Position numbers and translations under genes: made by a program. DNA of 64,000 nucleotides from the NCBI RefSeq assembly GCF_000150275.1, contig NW_002060945.1, positions 1,039,190 to 1,103,189 of the forward strand, read 5' to 3'. The stretch is from Trichoplax adhaerens (taxonomy: Eukaryota > Placozoa > Uniplacotomia > Trichoplacea > Trichoplacidae). Positions 25,001 to 36,300 of the stretch are shown here, one piece after another. How positions within the stretch are numbered: the stretch's first letter is position 1; the number at the start of each line of letters is the position of its first letter. Below the pieces are notes generated by a model that was not told the DNA's origin, made no database searches, and worked only from the letters and a program-made list of their open reading frames with translations.

Positions 25001-26833
25001 AAAGACCTCATTAAATACATACCTCAAAAGGGAGGGTATATTGTTATCACAACACGCTGCGATAGCTTTGATGTCAACAAAATCCAAATTGATATAATGA
25101 CAATAGAGGATTCCATCGAACTACTGGAGAAGGAAATAGGAGATTTCGAAAATGTCCTTGAAATGAATAAAGATGAACTCAATGAACTAGTTCAATTACT
25201 TGACTGTTTACCTTTAGCACTTGTTCAAGCAGCAGGCTATATTAAATTTAAATACATGAAAATCAGAGCATATATCAACTTATATAAAGAGAACTATGAG
25301 AAGCGAAAAGAAATGCTGGAATTTAATACCCCGGAACGCCCTAATCAACATATCCCAGTTTATCTCACTTGGGATATGAGTTTCAATGTAATTAAAAACA
25401 CAGACTATGCTGAAAATATTATAACACTGTGTGCCTATCTGTCACCTAATGGTATCCACGAATCACTCTTGCTTCCTCTAACAGAGGGAAATCACAAAGC
25501 TCTAGATGAAGTATTAAAGACTCTATTCAGTCTATCATTGGTTAAAAGAATAGGATATGAAGTAATTAGCATTCACAAAGTTTTACAAGAGGTGATTCAA
25601 GTCAAACAAAGGCAAGACGAAAAACATAAGCAATGGATCGAGAAAGCAATAGATATTCTTGCCGAGAAATTCAAATGGGACAGAAACAAAAAGGACTCTA
25701 TCGATTTAGCTAAAAGTTTAATTGTCCACATTACATGCGCCTTAGATCTGGCCAAAGAAGCTAATCTTAATTCTAATAAAATAACGTTTTTATTACATAG
25801 AATTGGTGTCTACTATTTGGATATCGAAAGCCTAAACTCACTGGCTGAGGGCTATTTAAGGCGTTCGTTAGAGGGAAATACTGGCGACAGCGATATTAGG
25901 AAAAGAACATATCGACAACTATTTAAGTGTCTAATTCGTGCAGAAAATTATACTGAAGCAAAAGAAATACTTGAAATAATTTTACCGGCAGACGAAAAAA
26001 ATTATTCAATAGATGATCACTGCAATTTGGCTCTCTTATTAATGAATTCCAAAGGCGTACTAGTTGTCAAAGCTATCATTGGATACTTCACTTTATCGCC
26101 ATCAAGGCATGGATCAGTCGAGATCTATTCGGGACAGAAAAAGCGAGAACATTTAAAGGAAGCGCAAAAGCAACTAGGCGAGGCACGAAAAAAGATTGAA
26201 GAAAATAACAGTCATCAAAATGGGGCGGTACATGCCAAGGTACTTCATTACTCAGGCCTCTGTTTATATAAACAGAAGCAGTATAATGAAGCAAAAAGTT
26301 TTTTTGACAATTCCTTGAAACTAAAACGCGATTATTACAATGAAGATCACTTTGAAATTGCTCGAACCCATCATGAAATTGGGCGTTGTTACTATATACA
26401 AAAGCAGTATGAAAACTCTATAAAAGAATTCGACGAAGCTCTTAGAATCAGGCGAAAATATTATAATAGTACGCAAACATTATCCACTTTAATTTATTTA
26501 GCTAAGTCATATAAGAACACCGGTGAAGTAGAAAAGCGTAAACTGGCAATAACGCTATTAGAGGAAGGACTCAAAATTCAAGAGAGATTAAAGCTTTCGC
26601 TAGATATTACATTGATATTGCTTGCAAAAATTTCTCTTGATTTAAATAGAAGAGAGGATTGTATCCGTTACATTGAAAGAATAAGCAATAAAAGTAAATT
26701 ATCTAGGGAACTCAAGTCCGTTGGCGAAACCGACGTTATTAATTTTTCTAAACAAGAACCCAAACTCTCAACTGAAGAAGCCTTAACTGACAACTCCGAA
26801 AACACGGACAGTGTAGAAATATCCGATGATTAA
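22094..26833 (+). CDS. Intronless STAND/NLR-like protein: Ulp-type protease, PD-(D/E)XK-like nuclease, NB-ARC, TPR
   Basis: A single 4.7-kb exon encodes 1579 residues; 22094 is the first ATG after an upstream in-frame stop. Residues about 100-230 form a CE-clan (Ulp/deubiquitinase-like) cysteine protease with His143-Trp144, Asp168, Gln210 and Cys216 in the spacing Q-x5-C-G. A helical linker follows. Residues about 590-665 fit a PD-(D/E)XK nuclease core like the effector of bacterial Cap4/Avs proteins: Glu596/597, Asp636/637 and Gln656-Val-Lys658. NB-ARC comes next, with P-loop GLGGVGKT (883-890), Walker B around Asp963, Arg988 in ITTR, LPLA (1039-1042) and an MHD-like IHK (His1161). TPR helices span about 1230-1520, then an acidic tail. 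The role is inferred: a sensor (TPR), an ATPase switch and two enzymatic effectors, as in innate immunity. Every confident neighbour has introns, so gene transfer from bacteria or retroposition is likely. Confidence 0.85.
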   Translation: MSNASYVDKDVNLNYLYDEVHILQVWQSYILRELQQVRFYVGHTVDGTSQDGTLSHLLDNMSLSGRSGALLVTSDGQLYQCADYSISICGAVNYESNIQGGYDAVTSNLETVFKQIIEWNNLNPSASIISQKIIFPLQTHYNHWTLGCLILNFSGQSLLNKAEISVYDPFGEGSIRDSVKVKIENLLKEVFNSSNVQLDMKDNSDHIRQQYDGTSCGAITAENGKDLLNGGNERLQKQYCNHTSSNDLRLRHLKDVSTPQFAQRQWQAQYSDIKGDKEIQNKEQVKKSLIKWIQNLQVEDKYQVKMSFRALYNISKEMMKDKGENLFKRLAVLRKKEREKPNKKNQKESGNGETKTLNQSGLTTAEINEIEKYLPIPFGNPGQLDALSQTGVDPARLILTNLKKFFNNHKESLVQANIYSSILDGANQWQEGSRKFLEDFSKTYENYKNAGVASAKGTDHQTRQLKLKLFSFPSLNSLFQDCGCSNASCIQIENDITTIKSDDETAINLLRKQIILELEDDIAGLGQLVYTDSDYQTGLKELLDGKIIAQAQMFSLILSRKVTDLLVKSIDIYYQRQIGTKLHPPSQTGQAGAHLEENAQAYFLAFMITGTVDPILERDDYDSLTLQAAPQGFNTDDFVVTFGKESEGNRSRLLCQVKRSLKNGLGKAISQAWEDFDKPKKFNPKRDYIVFVTETHSGLDHLKQMISSAHSSSDDVNHFRNSIFGEVEKAYSNIHDIILEEACIDRHDGQINQKVFNFLLRVKILEFTQGHISNIKTIIGNYKNCNTDEALKTWNSLCKEVAKDNERAGIITREPLPERYEKLFAKIQNDPISDIDLFGEENFPPVDDYFTGRQKDLIKMKEKLFSPDPKKKEEEKKLLTLLGLGGVGKTYLALKFLHNAKDHHESIKCRLFFNADDEETLTNSYIELARHLNILSGKLQIVSQIRKVKGWLCNNTGWIILFDNATMKYKDLIKYIPQKGGYIVITTRCDSFDVNKIQIDIMTIEDSIELLEKEIGDFENVLEMNKDELNELVQLLDCLPLALVQAAGYIKFKYMKIRAYINLYKENYEKRKEMLEFNTPERPNQHIPVYLTWDMSFNVIKNTDYAENIITLCAYLSPNGIHESLLLPLTEGNHKALDEVLKTLFSLSLVKRIGYEVISIHKVLQEVIQVKQRQDEKHKQWIEKAIDILAEKFKWDRNKKDSIDLAKSLIVHITCALDLAKEANLNSNKITFLLHRIGVYYLDIESLNSLAEGYLRRSLEGNTGDSDIRKRTYRQLFKCLIRAENYTEAKEILEIILPADEKNYSIDDHCNLALLLMNSKGVLVVKAIIGYFTLSPSRHGSVEIYSGQKKREHLKEAQKQLGEARKKIEENNSHQNGAVHAKVLHYSGLCLYKQKQYNEAKSFFDNSLKLKRDYYNEDHFEIARTHHEIGRCYYIQKQYENSIKEFDEALRIRRKYYNSTQTLSTLIYLAKSYKNTGEVEKRKLAITLLEEGLKIQERLKLSLDITLILLAKISLDLNRREDCIRYIERISNKSKLSRELKSVGETDVINFSKQEPKLSTEEALTDNSENTDSVEISDD

Positions 26834-27440
26834 CGTATTTAGACGCGATCATCTGCATACCCTGGAAAAAAATATTACAAAAAGACCTTCAATTTCACTC
26901 CATCCAATAAAATAACAGACGCAGTCGTTGCCATAATTTCTCAATGATCAACTAATTTACGTAATTTAAAATAGAACCTTAGTCTGAAAAGATGACGCGC
27001 TACAACCTATTAATAGGTACACTTAATTTAAATCAAGCTAGCACCGTAAGGAAATTTTTTCACTATCCTATCTGAAGACTAGCATGGCAAGTTTAGAATA
27101 AGAATATAGAACAGAAAAAAAGTGATACAACACTAACCCATCACTATTCAGATATTTCGGACAATTTTTCTCCTACACTTATTTTACATTTGATCGTTAT
27201 CATTACAATAAGCATATTCCGACGGTATAGTTTGTAATTGGTTCTATGACAAGAATTTGTGATCTATATCTTTTCGGTTCCCAACGCTATACAAGTCGAT
27301 GACTACAATTTATATATATAGACTGTCGTACTATCATACTATGCTATCCTTTACAAGCACTATTGCAACTACTGGTAAATACATAACACTTAAGATTTTC
27401 TTCTTTTAGTCAAGTTTACAATACTTTAAATAAACTGAAA

Positions 27441-27575
27441 ATGAATAGACAAGTAAATGAAATAATGATGTCAGTTCTAGAATATACTTGTATGTTTTTT
27501 CTCGGTGTCGTTGTCACACTATTAAGCTATGTGTATCAACTGTTATTAGTGATCACGCAATATTTGATCAAGTAA
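27441..27575 (+). CDS. Possible membrane micropeptide (44 residues)
   Basis: An ATG frame of 44 codons ends in TAA. The middle is strongly hydrophobic (YTCMFFLGVVVTLLSYVY), consistent with one membrane helix, with charged residues only near the ends. A pyrimidine-rich stretch ending in AG lies just upstream (about 27398-27409), so the frame could sit in a last exon. I do not recognise a family. A chance open frame in AT-rich DNA is a real alternative. Confidence 0.25.
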   Translation: MNRQVNEIMMSVLEYTCMFFLGVVVTLLSYVYQLLLVITQYLIK

Positions 27576-28972
27576 TCATTCCAAAGAAACGTTTGGGTGC
27601 ATATCAAGCCCGGTCGTAGAGAGATTTAGCATCTTTAGCTTTTGCTTGTACAAGACAAGAGTTAATTATATCTTCGATCTACATAAGATGCGAGCTCCAA
27701 AATCCAGCGTTCTAGGACTATCAGTAGCGAAACATATAAACCGGTGCTAAGTGGAAGAACCTTTTATTTTATTATTCTTTAAAAGAAATGATCTCATATT
27801 TAATCATATTATTATCATCACTTATAAAAATGTAGTGAATAGGCTTGTCATAGAACTATAAGATAGTTATCACTAGATAACTTATCTTAAAATTTGCTGA
27901 TAGCAATTTTATCTACGATTTTATTCATCAGTAATGTTAGCTTGGTGTTTTGTAGCTAAACTATAAATTCGTTGATATTTCAATAAATTTGGATCTTATA
28001 GTTTAATCTGATTAGAGACATATGTCAACCATGAGTATATCTTCTGAGATAGGGATAATCAGCACAGTATTTAGAGTAGCATAGAGACAGATGCCAGGAA
28101 GTGTACAATAGGTGCAGATTTGTTATTTTGATATCGTTGCAAACTTCAATTTGTAACAGGGCCATATTGGTTTAATGCCTAACAGATATTGGATTGATTA
28201 AGTGAGTGAAATAGCTGTCGTAGCAAATTTAATGATAAAGGCAGGCTAATTGGATAAAATTGAAATATTTCACAACCGCGCTGGAAAGTATCCCTGCTAA
28301 CTCCCAGCGGATATCATAGAGTTCTTGCTATCTCGTCCATCAGTTAGCGGCTCCGTAAATTGACCACAGACGCTAACTCAGTCAAGTCCGGTAATATTAT
28401 GTGTACAGTAGTCTAGTGCGACGTCTGGAGACAGGGACAAGGATTGCAATATATGGAATAATACCTGAGTTCTTAGAATCACAATCAATGGTAACTAGGG
28501 CAGTTCTTGTAAATGCAATACTGATAGAACCTTATCCTTCTAAATATTATTGACTTCATTAATAAATGTAATTTAGTATATCTCATTAGAAGCAAAACGT
28601 TCATGTTGATGAATTAATTTATAAATACAATACTGATTTGTCATGGAACACCTTTTCATTTTTTGCTACCATAAAGTTGGATATACGCGTATTAAGAACA
28701 TATATACAGTACGTAGTTGTGATTATGATATTAGTAATGGTATGAATGGCACATGACTACTAATTTAAAAATGACCAAGTCCATCTCGATAAGCATGCTT
28801 TTGCATGAAATAATATCTACATTGATGCTTAATCAATCCTAACTCAGTAATAAGTTGAATTCACGATATATAGCAATAGCAAATATTGTAGTGTAGTATT
28901 ATAAATGATTGGATCCATGGCATAACTTCGTAAACCAACTCTATTCTACTATAGCGCTGCATAGTATACTGT

Positions 28973-30192
28973 TCCGAATTTTCATGTTAACATTAATTAC
29001 ACAATGCATTTTTTGTCTTTAAATCTGAAAGAGTAACGAAAATGACCTTTACTTGTAAGGCTTTGATTCACAATAACAGATAGCTAACATTGTCAGATTT
29101 GATATCCTACTCATCAGCTACTTAAATTTTATTACGAGATACTAGTCTAATGTAAACTGCATCTTAAAATTAATTTCCTCTTAATAATGCAAACACAAGA
29201 ATTCTTAAAGCTTTCAACATGAATCAATTAACATCATATTCAGATTCTAATACATCATAATCTTACACCGTAATTAATAATGCTATACATCATACCTTTT
29301 TCATACATTTCGTTTCACATTAAACATTATTGCACATGTAAACTCCCTCAATTATAGTGGTTTATTTAAGCCAATAGACAGGAGTATCACAATAGTGTTT
29401 CGTTTACTTGCATCGTATAGTAAGAAAGTGGCACAGGTGTAATTTCCGCTTACTGCGACCGACCATACAATAAAGTAATTTTACTGGTGACTGATACCAA
29501 AATCAGAAATCACGAATATAAGTAACCGACTAAAGGAAACGTAAAGGGAAAATTTATACTAAATTACTAAAGAAAAGAATGATAAATGTAGAAATTAGTA
29601 GTAGATTTAATACTGTAGTCCAGACTGGGGGCATAATTAACGAATTCTACACTATAGTATCCCGCTAAGTACTGTTGTATACTGTACAAGTGTACATCAA
29701 GCAGATATAATCGTTCGTGAAAGTAGCTGGGACTACTGTACTAAAGGAAAGAGAAAGATAGAATAGAATTAGCAATAGATTCATTATGCTGTACCTGATT
29801 TTCATATTAAGGTTAATGCACAATATATTTACTATGTCTTTAAAGTCCGATAGAGTGACAAAAGTGACCCTTTTCTTGAAAGCTTTAATTCACAATAACT
29901 GAACGAAAATGGTCAGACTCGATATTTTACTCATACAATTAATTAATTTTATTAAGAGATACTGGTCCAGTGTAAACAGCATTCTAAAATTAAATTTCCT
30001 CTAAAAATGCAAGCACAAGAATTCTTAAAAACTTTCGACAGGAATCAATTAATACCGTATTTAGATTCTAGTATATATTATAATCTTACACCGTAATTAA
30101 GAATACTATATACCGCTTCTGTCATACATTTCATTTCACATTAAACATTTTCTTGCATATGCAATGGCTGTCAATTACAGTGGATCATTTAA
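28973..30192. repeat. Diverged direct duplication of about 400 bp (28973-29370 and 29797-30192)
   Basis: Both blocks carry in the same order: tgtctttaaa, gattcacaataac or attcacaataac, attttatta then agatact, cacaagaattcttaaa, aatcaatta, aatcttacaccgtaatta, and catttc then tttcacattaaacatt. The offset is about 824 bases. No frame is conserved through either copy. It is read as a non-coding duplication or two insertions of one element. Confidence 0.75.
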
Positions 30193-30367
30193 GCTAACAG
30201 ATATCATGCAATACCGTAAATTTACTGGATATCAAATCAAAAATTACCAACATAAGAAATCAATTATTTTTAGTAAGGGTATAAATAAAGTTTTTTCCTC
30301 AATAAAATTACGATATTCATCGGCGAATTAATTTCAAGAAATTAAGCACAGACTGGCTCGAAGGCAC

Positions 30368-33300
30368 TTATGGCTCTACTGCAGAATTGTATTTTTCCAC
30401 ATAAGGTTCTACAGCCTCCCAGACCTAAACATTACCAACACAAGGACTCATTTACTCACAGCGAGCAATAACCGTTAAATTTATACTACAATACTAACTC
30501 GTAGCATTTATTTCCTCAATGATTAAAATGCTTATTAATAACGAAATTGAATGCGAAAGTTAGCGCGAAGGTATTTACCTTATTTTCTTTAAGCAACCTC
30601 GTAGCGGCTTCTATATCAGGAGAAATATATCTATCCTTGTCCCAAGACCTAAAAAATATTAAAATTGGCGTAATCATCGTAACTTTCATTCGTTTATTAT
30701 AAGTAGATTTGCTACTTTTCATTTTATAACTCACTTGACTACACTGCGCACCAAAGCATGTACTTTTTCTAAAGGTTCTGTTGTCTTGAGAGGGCGTTGT
30801 AAATCGATTGCTTGACAAGCAGCGAGCAATTCAATAGCAACAACCTGTTCAACGTGCTCAACTACCTGTAATGCTTTCCTAGCAGCAAAACCTCCCATTG
30901 ATACATGGTCTTCTTGGGCAGCAGAAGTTGAAATGGAATCAACGGACGAAGGATGGGTTAGAACTTTATTTTCCGAAACTGAAAAGACAAGTAATACAAG
31001 TTAGCAGCTATTGAAAGTAGTCTTTGAAAATTTTACTCTATTATCACATATAATAACCAAATATAATCAACACCCAAATAAAGTAAAAAAATGTAGCAAC
31101 TATGAATTACGTTCTGTATTGCTAGTACATATATCAACGGAGCGACATGATCCATTAAAGTATTACCTAACGCGGCTGCAGTACAGTGAGCAATCATAAA
31201 ACCTGAAATAAAATATAATATTATACTCATATACATAACATGTTAATAGTCAGCTAAAAGGAGAACAAATCATACAGCAATTTTACGCGTAATACCGGAA
31301 TTTAGGCCGCCCTCTTTAACAAGAAAAGCAGGAAGATCGTTCAGTCCTATAATAGATAACACATGGGAAAAAGTAATAGTACACCGCTAGTTAATATTTA
31401 ATATCATGAGATTTTTAGTTTAGACGATAGTCTTGATAGTCAATCTAATTAATAACTGATGTTTAGAGTAGTTGGCTGTTGCGAAATGTACGCACGACGT
31501 TGTTGCTAGCAATGACGTAGCTTACCAGGATTTAGCATCCTCTCAATTCTTCGTTCGCTAATATTTGCAAGTTCGTGAACGCCAATTGCAAGATAGTCTA
31601 ACATCTAACGTTATAATAAGTATGAACAATTACTGGCATAGCAATTTCAGAATAACAACAGAGGACGCAGAATCATAAATTCAAAGTTCCATGTAAATCT
31701 AGAAATGATCCTAAATACTATGTTCCTACTATCAATGAATACGTGTATATCAATTATATAGTACAATTTACCTTTGCAGGATATTCCCCGTGAAAATTTC
31801 CTCCAGATATTATTTCTCGATTTTTCCAAAAAACAATCTACGATATAAATGCTCAGGAATTTTATCCGCTCAATTTCTAAATTCTACAACGGGTTTTATC
31901 ATTTATAACTCAGCGATGAACATCAAAAAAGTCCGTACAGAATAAATTAATTTCAAGATTTTAAGGATACAGGGTTATCAGTGGCACTATTCATTTCGTT
32001 TGTTATTGTTTCGCTAACAAATTTTATCGTATCATGAACAACCCCATGTACTTGCGGTATACACCGTAGGGAATAACAGTCTTGAACACGCGCGTAATCA
32101 TTTTCATCGCCTGTAGTTGCATTAATCATTTTAAGACTTAAACGCTAGTAGAATTGATTAACATTACAATGCACTCCCTCTAATATCTTCAATTGTTACG
32201 TTTATATTCCTAACATTATAATTTAATAATTTAGACTACAATTTACTCACTTGTTAATCCAGATGGGTACATAGAAGAACGTAAGACGGCCCTTAATCTA
32301 GCCGCAACTTCATTTTGACCTTTATGGAGCCGAACAGCGTGCAGCTTGGGATCAAAAGCTTTAACAATTCCTTTCAGGCTTTCTAAAGTGAGGGCAGCTA
32401 CAATATCTGCTTGACGAGCAATCCTTTGGGCACGGTAAACAGCTAATAACAACATAAAAATCAATATGGAATAAATTTAAGTATATTTTTAACGGTAACA
32501 TTTACAAATCGTAAATGTCATAATATTATAAAAGTATGAGAACGACATCACACTAGCGAAATAGTTCAAGCATTATGTCAAGTAATCATGGTAAAGCATA
32601 AATAGAGTATAAAAATTTACCAGTACATCCAACAGAAGTTATTAATTGAGTGCCGTTGATCAATGCCAATCCCTATAAAGATAAAATAATTTTCATTGTA
32701 CATATATATTCTCGATATTCATCTCCAAAAGCCAATCATTAATAAATTGTATAACATTACATCCATACATCCAACAAAGTCTAACAAGATTTACCTCTTT
32801 AGGTCCGAGATTGACCGTCTTAAGACCATGAAATTTTAGGACCTAAAAAAATATATTTAATATTAAAAATTTATGGCAGAGCTAATATCGATATGTATAA
32901 TTAATTCAAAACTGTCGTAGGACCATCTTAGATCTCCATTTGCAGTCAAAATTCGCTTAATGCTACCACAGGTCAATAGTCAGAGGAGGTTATTGATTGT
33001 GTGGATTAGCTCTGTATGTAAGAACATGTCTTAAATACCGCAACGTGGATACTAAAATAACTCACTAATTTCACTAAACTTTTAAAACATTGCGAGTATT
33101 ATAACTAAAAATTTCGATAACACGAATAATAACATAATCTGTCTACTGCATGCGAAATACCGAGTGTGTAAGGTATCTCTAAGCGAGTATAATCTGGAAA
33201 GGGACAAGAGGAATACATTGCAAATTAGACAAACTATCATAACCAGCAAACATGTACCACAACTGCACTGAGTAAACCTTCATGTACTGAAATGGTCATC

Positions 33301-36300
33301 TAGATTAGGTAACGGATTAAGGGAATTCGACTGCCTTCAGTTTCAATGATTATCCAGTGGTGTTAAATTATTTAAACTAACTAACCTCTGAGGAATTTGC
33401 CCATCCTGTTTGAGCGCTCCACATTTTACCTTCACCAAGCAATCCTAATGCGAGATGTGAAAGCGGAGCTAAATCACCACTAGCACCAACTGTTCCTTGT
33501 TCTGGCACTAGAGGCATACAGCCAGCTAAAACAATTTTGGTCAAGTAAAAAATTTTTTAGATCATTTTAAAAATATGCACACGAATGTTATTTTGTAGCG
33601 ATAAATTCGATAAGATATCAAGGTTAAATATCTTAAAAATAACATACCATTAAAAATATCTACCATTCGTAAGACATTTTCCGCGCTGATTCCGCTAATT
33701 AGTATGAAAATTTACTAAATTTAAGAGTTGCAATATACTGTACATATATTCGTACGCATGTAGGCAGAATAAATACATAAATTATAGTACACCGTTATTA
33801 CGATATGAATTATTTTCTTGGAATAGCATTAACTACAAAAATAAAGAATCATTTCTAAAGATTTATAATCATACTATCTAATACGGCAAGAAGTACCTGT
33901 AACCTTTTGACAAAATATTGATACGTAAAGCAAATAGCATTCTGGTCTGTTCAATTGATAGGGCTCTACCGACACCTGTCGTCATTACAAAAGATCAATT
34001 TACTGTAGAATCATTTGTCATCAGATTATTTTACAATACCATAAATATACAAAGTTAGTGCTTAGATAAATTAAAAATTACCTGCAGCATGAGACCTGAT
34101 GAGATTTTCTTGTAATTCACTACATATTTGAACAGAAATAGCAACGGTTACTAGTACTATTTTATTTCGGCGTTACATGTTATGGAAAGTCACAATATGC
34201 AGCTAATCAAATTTCATTTAAACAGACTACGGCATAACATAATTTGATATCTTACATCAGATTTTTATCACTGATGATGGTCCTAGCAAATTTTCCAAAT
34301 CCCGTATTTACACCGTAAGTAACTGCAAGTGTATTAAATCAAGAAATTAACTAAAGTATAATTGATATCAAAGGTAGTAAATTATTTTTTTAATCTGTTG
34401 TTAAGCTTAATGAGTAGCTATAATAGATTGCAACTTAGATTATGACGAATTATGAGCACTCTACTATAGCTCTATAAATGATACAGTACACGAAGTTCAA
34501 CGGTAATAAATTGATAAATCTTTATGCGTAGTGTACGGTGGTGTCAATCCTGATAAATAGCTACCTTTCTTTGATCTAACAATCTCATCTAAGAATTCCC
34601 TAGCTTTTGATATTCCTTGTAGCGCTAAATTAGAGACCTATTATAGAATAAAATTATAGACATTGCGTTCTAAACATTGCACGTTTGGTTATGCTTGATT
34701 GATTAAAGACTTGTCATCAATAGCTATAGTTAAAGTGCCCAAAGAAGTAATAGAGCATAATTGCTATTAACTGCTGAGCAAACTAAATTCTACTTACGAC
34801 AAGCTTCGCTTGTCCACTACCAAGGAGCACAAGATCATCGATGGTCAAACTGCATCCATCAACTTCAACATTTATCTTCTTTGTTAGAATTAGTATTAAT
34901 TTAAGAAATCAATACCAATCAGTAGTGAAGAAAATTGCATACAGTTTGCTTAATATATGAGTAAATAATAATATGACTTACTTTGTCATTAGGACTTTAC
35001 AAAAGTTGCCGAAATCCATAAAAGTGGTAGCATTGCCAATAGATTTATTAACCAATGTTTATTATCAATTTATGATCAATGTAGAAAACAGTAACAATCT
35101 AAATTATTTAACTTACATATTTCTAATAATGTGCTTCATTTCTCTTGACAGAGCTTTTTCATGGCTGCGTTCTAAAATATTAGGAGAAATAAATTACACG
35201 CATATTTTTTACTGCATGATGCCATCAAGACAAAGGAGCTGATATCACATTAAGCCAAGAAATTTATCCTAGGAATATTATCAACTACCGTTGCGCACTG
35301 ATGAATAAAACTATCCGGTACAACAACAGCATAGACGAAAAAAAGATAGTTTCTTTTATCTTTGTACTTTACGAGTAAAAAATGGAGGGTGAAAAAGTGA
35401 TAATTCCCATGGAAAACTAGAAGAAGATCTGGTTGTGGTGGCGGAAAGCTTTCGCTTTGCAGATAAATTTATTTATAGCAAAAGCAAAGATTCATCGTGT
35501 CTTTTGCTCTTTAACCTATTGCTGCTAGAAAATTTGTCCCTTAACGCTCGAGCTTTATTGTTTAGTTAATCTATCTATTTTAATTTTAAATAACCAGCAG
35601 TAGTTTATCAGACTCTCTCGATCAAAATTTGGTAAAAGATTGACCTAAACTACTGTAGATTCCTTGCTTTTAATATGTGCTTATAATACGTATTAGCCTC
35701 ATCATGTCAAGAAAAATTGATGATGGAAACACTGAATCAGTCACATCCGTTAATCTTGTCGCGAATAATTATTAAAATATGTGTATCGCTAGACTAATAC
35801 ACTAAGTCCGAACTGCAGCGTAATGTCATGTCTGATAATTATAATTGTAATAGATAAGTGCTAATAATCATAGATTACAAATTATCAACATGTTATGTTA
35901 TCAAAATGCTTGTCTGTGCCGTGTCTAGGAATTGAGTCAACTTCAGTATCTGTATCGTACAACGCTGCTAAGTTCCAAAACGATCCGTTGCTATTACAGC
36001 TAGAATCTTATAAAAAGGAAAGTCTTAAGACCTCTTCGGCATTACTTCACACGATCATTCAATTACTCTGCTAATGTGTGTACAGTATTAACCTTCCATA
36101 AAGTCAATTCACTAGTAGCAAAGCGCGAGCTGGATTTTATGAAAAGTATCACTAGTCAACCTCAAGATCCATCACAAACGTCATTCTATGTATGCGTAAA
36201 AGATATCGAAGTCTACTGTATTCACTAGCACCATTGAGATTTTTCAGTATGACATTTTATTCTCACACTATTTCCAGCTTAGTATAGACATTTTCCATTG

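Larger units (their letters stand above)
26834..30367. other. Intergenic region with a diverged duplication
   Basis: No multi-exon gene was recognised. It contains a possible 44-residue membrane micropeptide (27441-27575) and two diverged copies of a 400-base block, described separately. Confidence 0.4.

Noticed and set aside
34973-35242. Plus-strand 89-codon frame and minus-strand ATG at about 35020 with a GTAAGT donor
   Set aside because: The minus-strand candidate was tested as the HAL first exon, but its phase (2) does not join the next exon. The plus-strand frame has no recognisable features.
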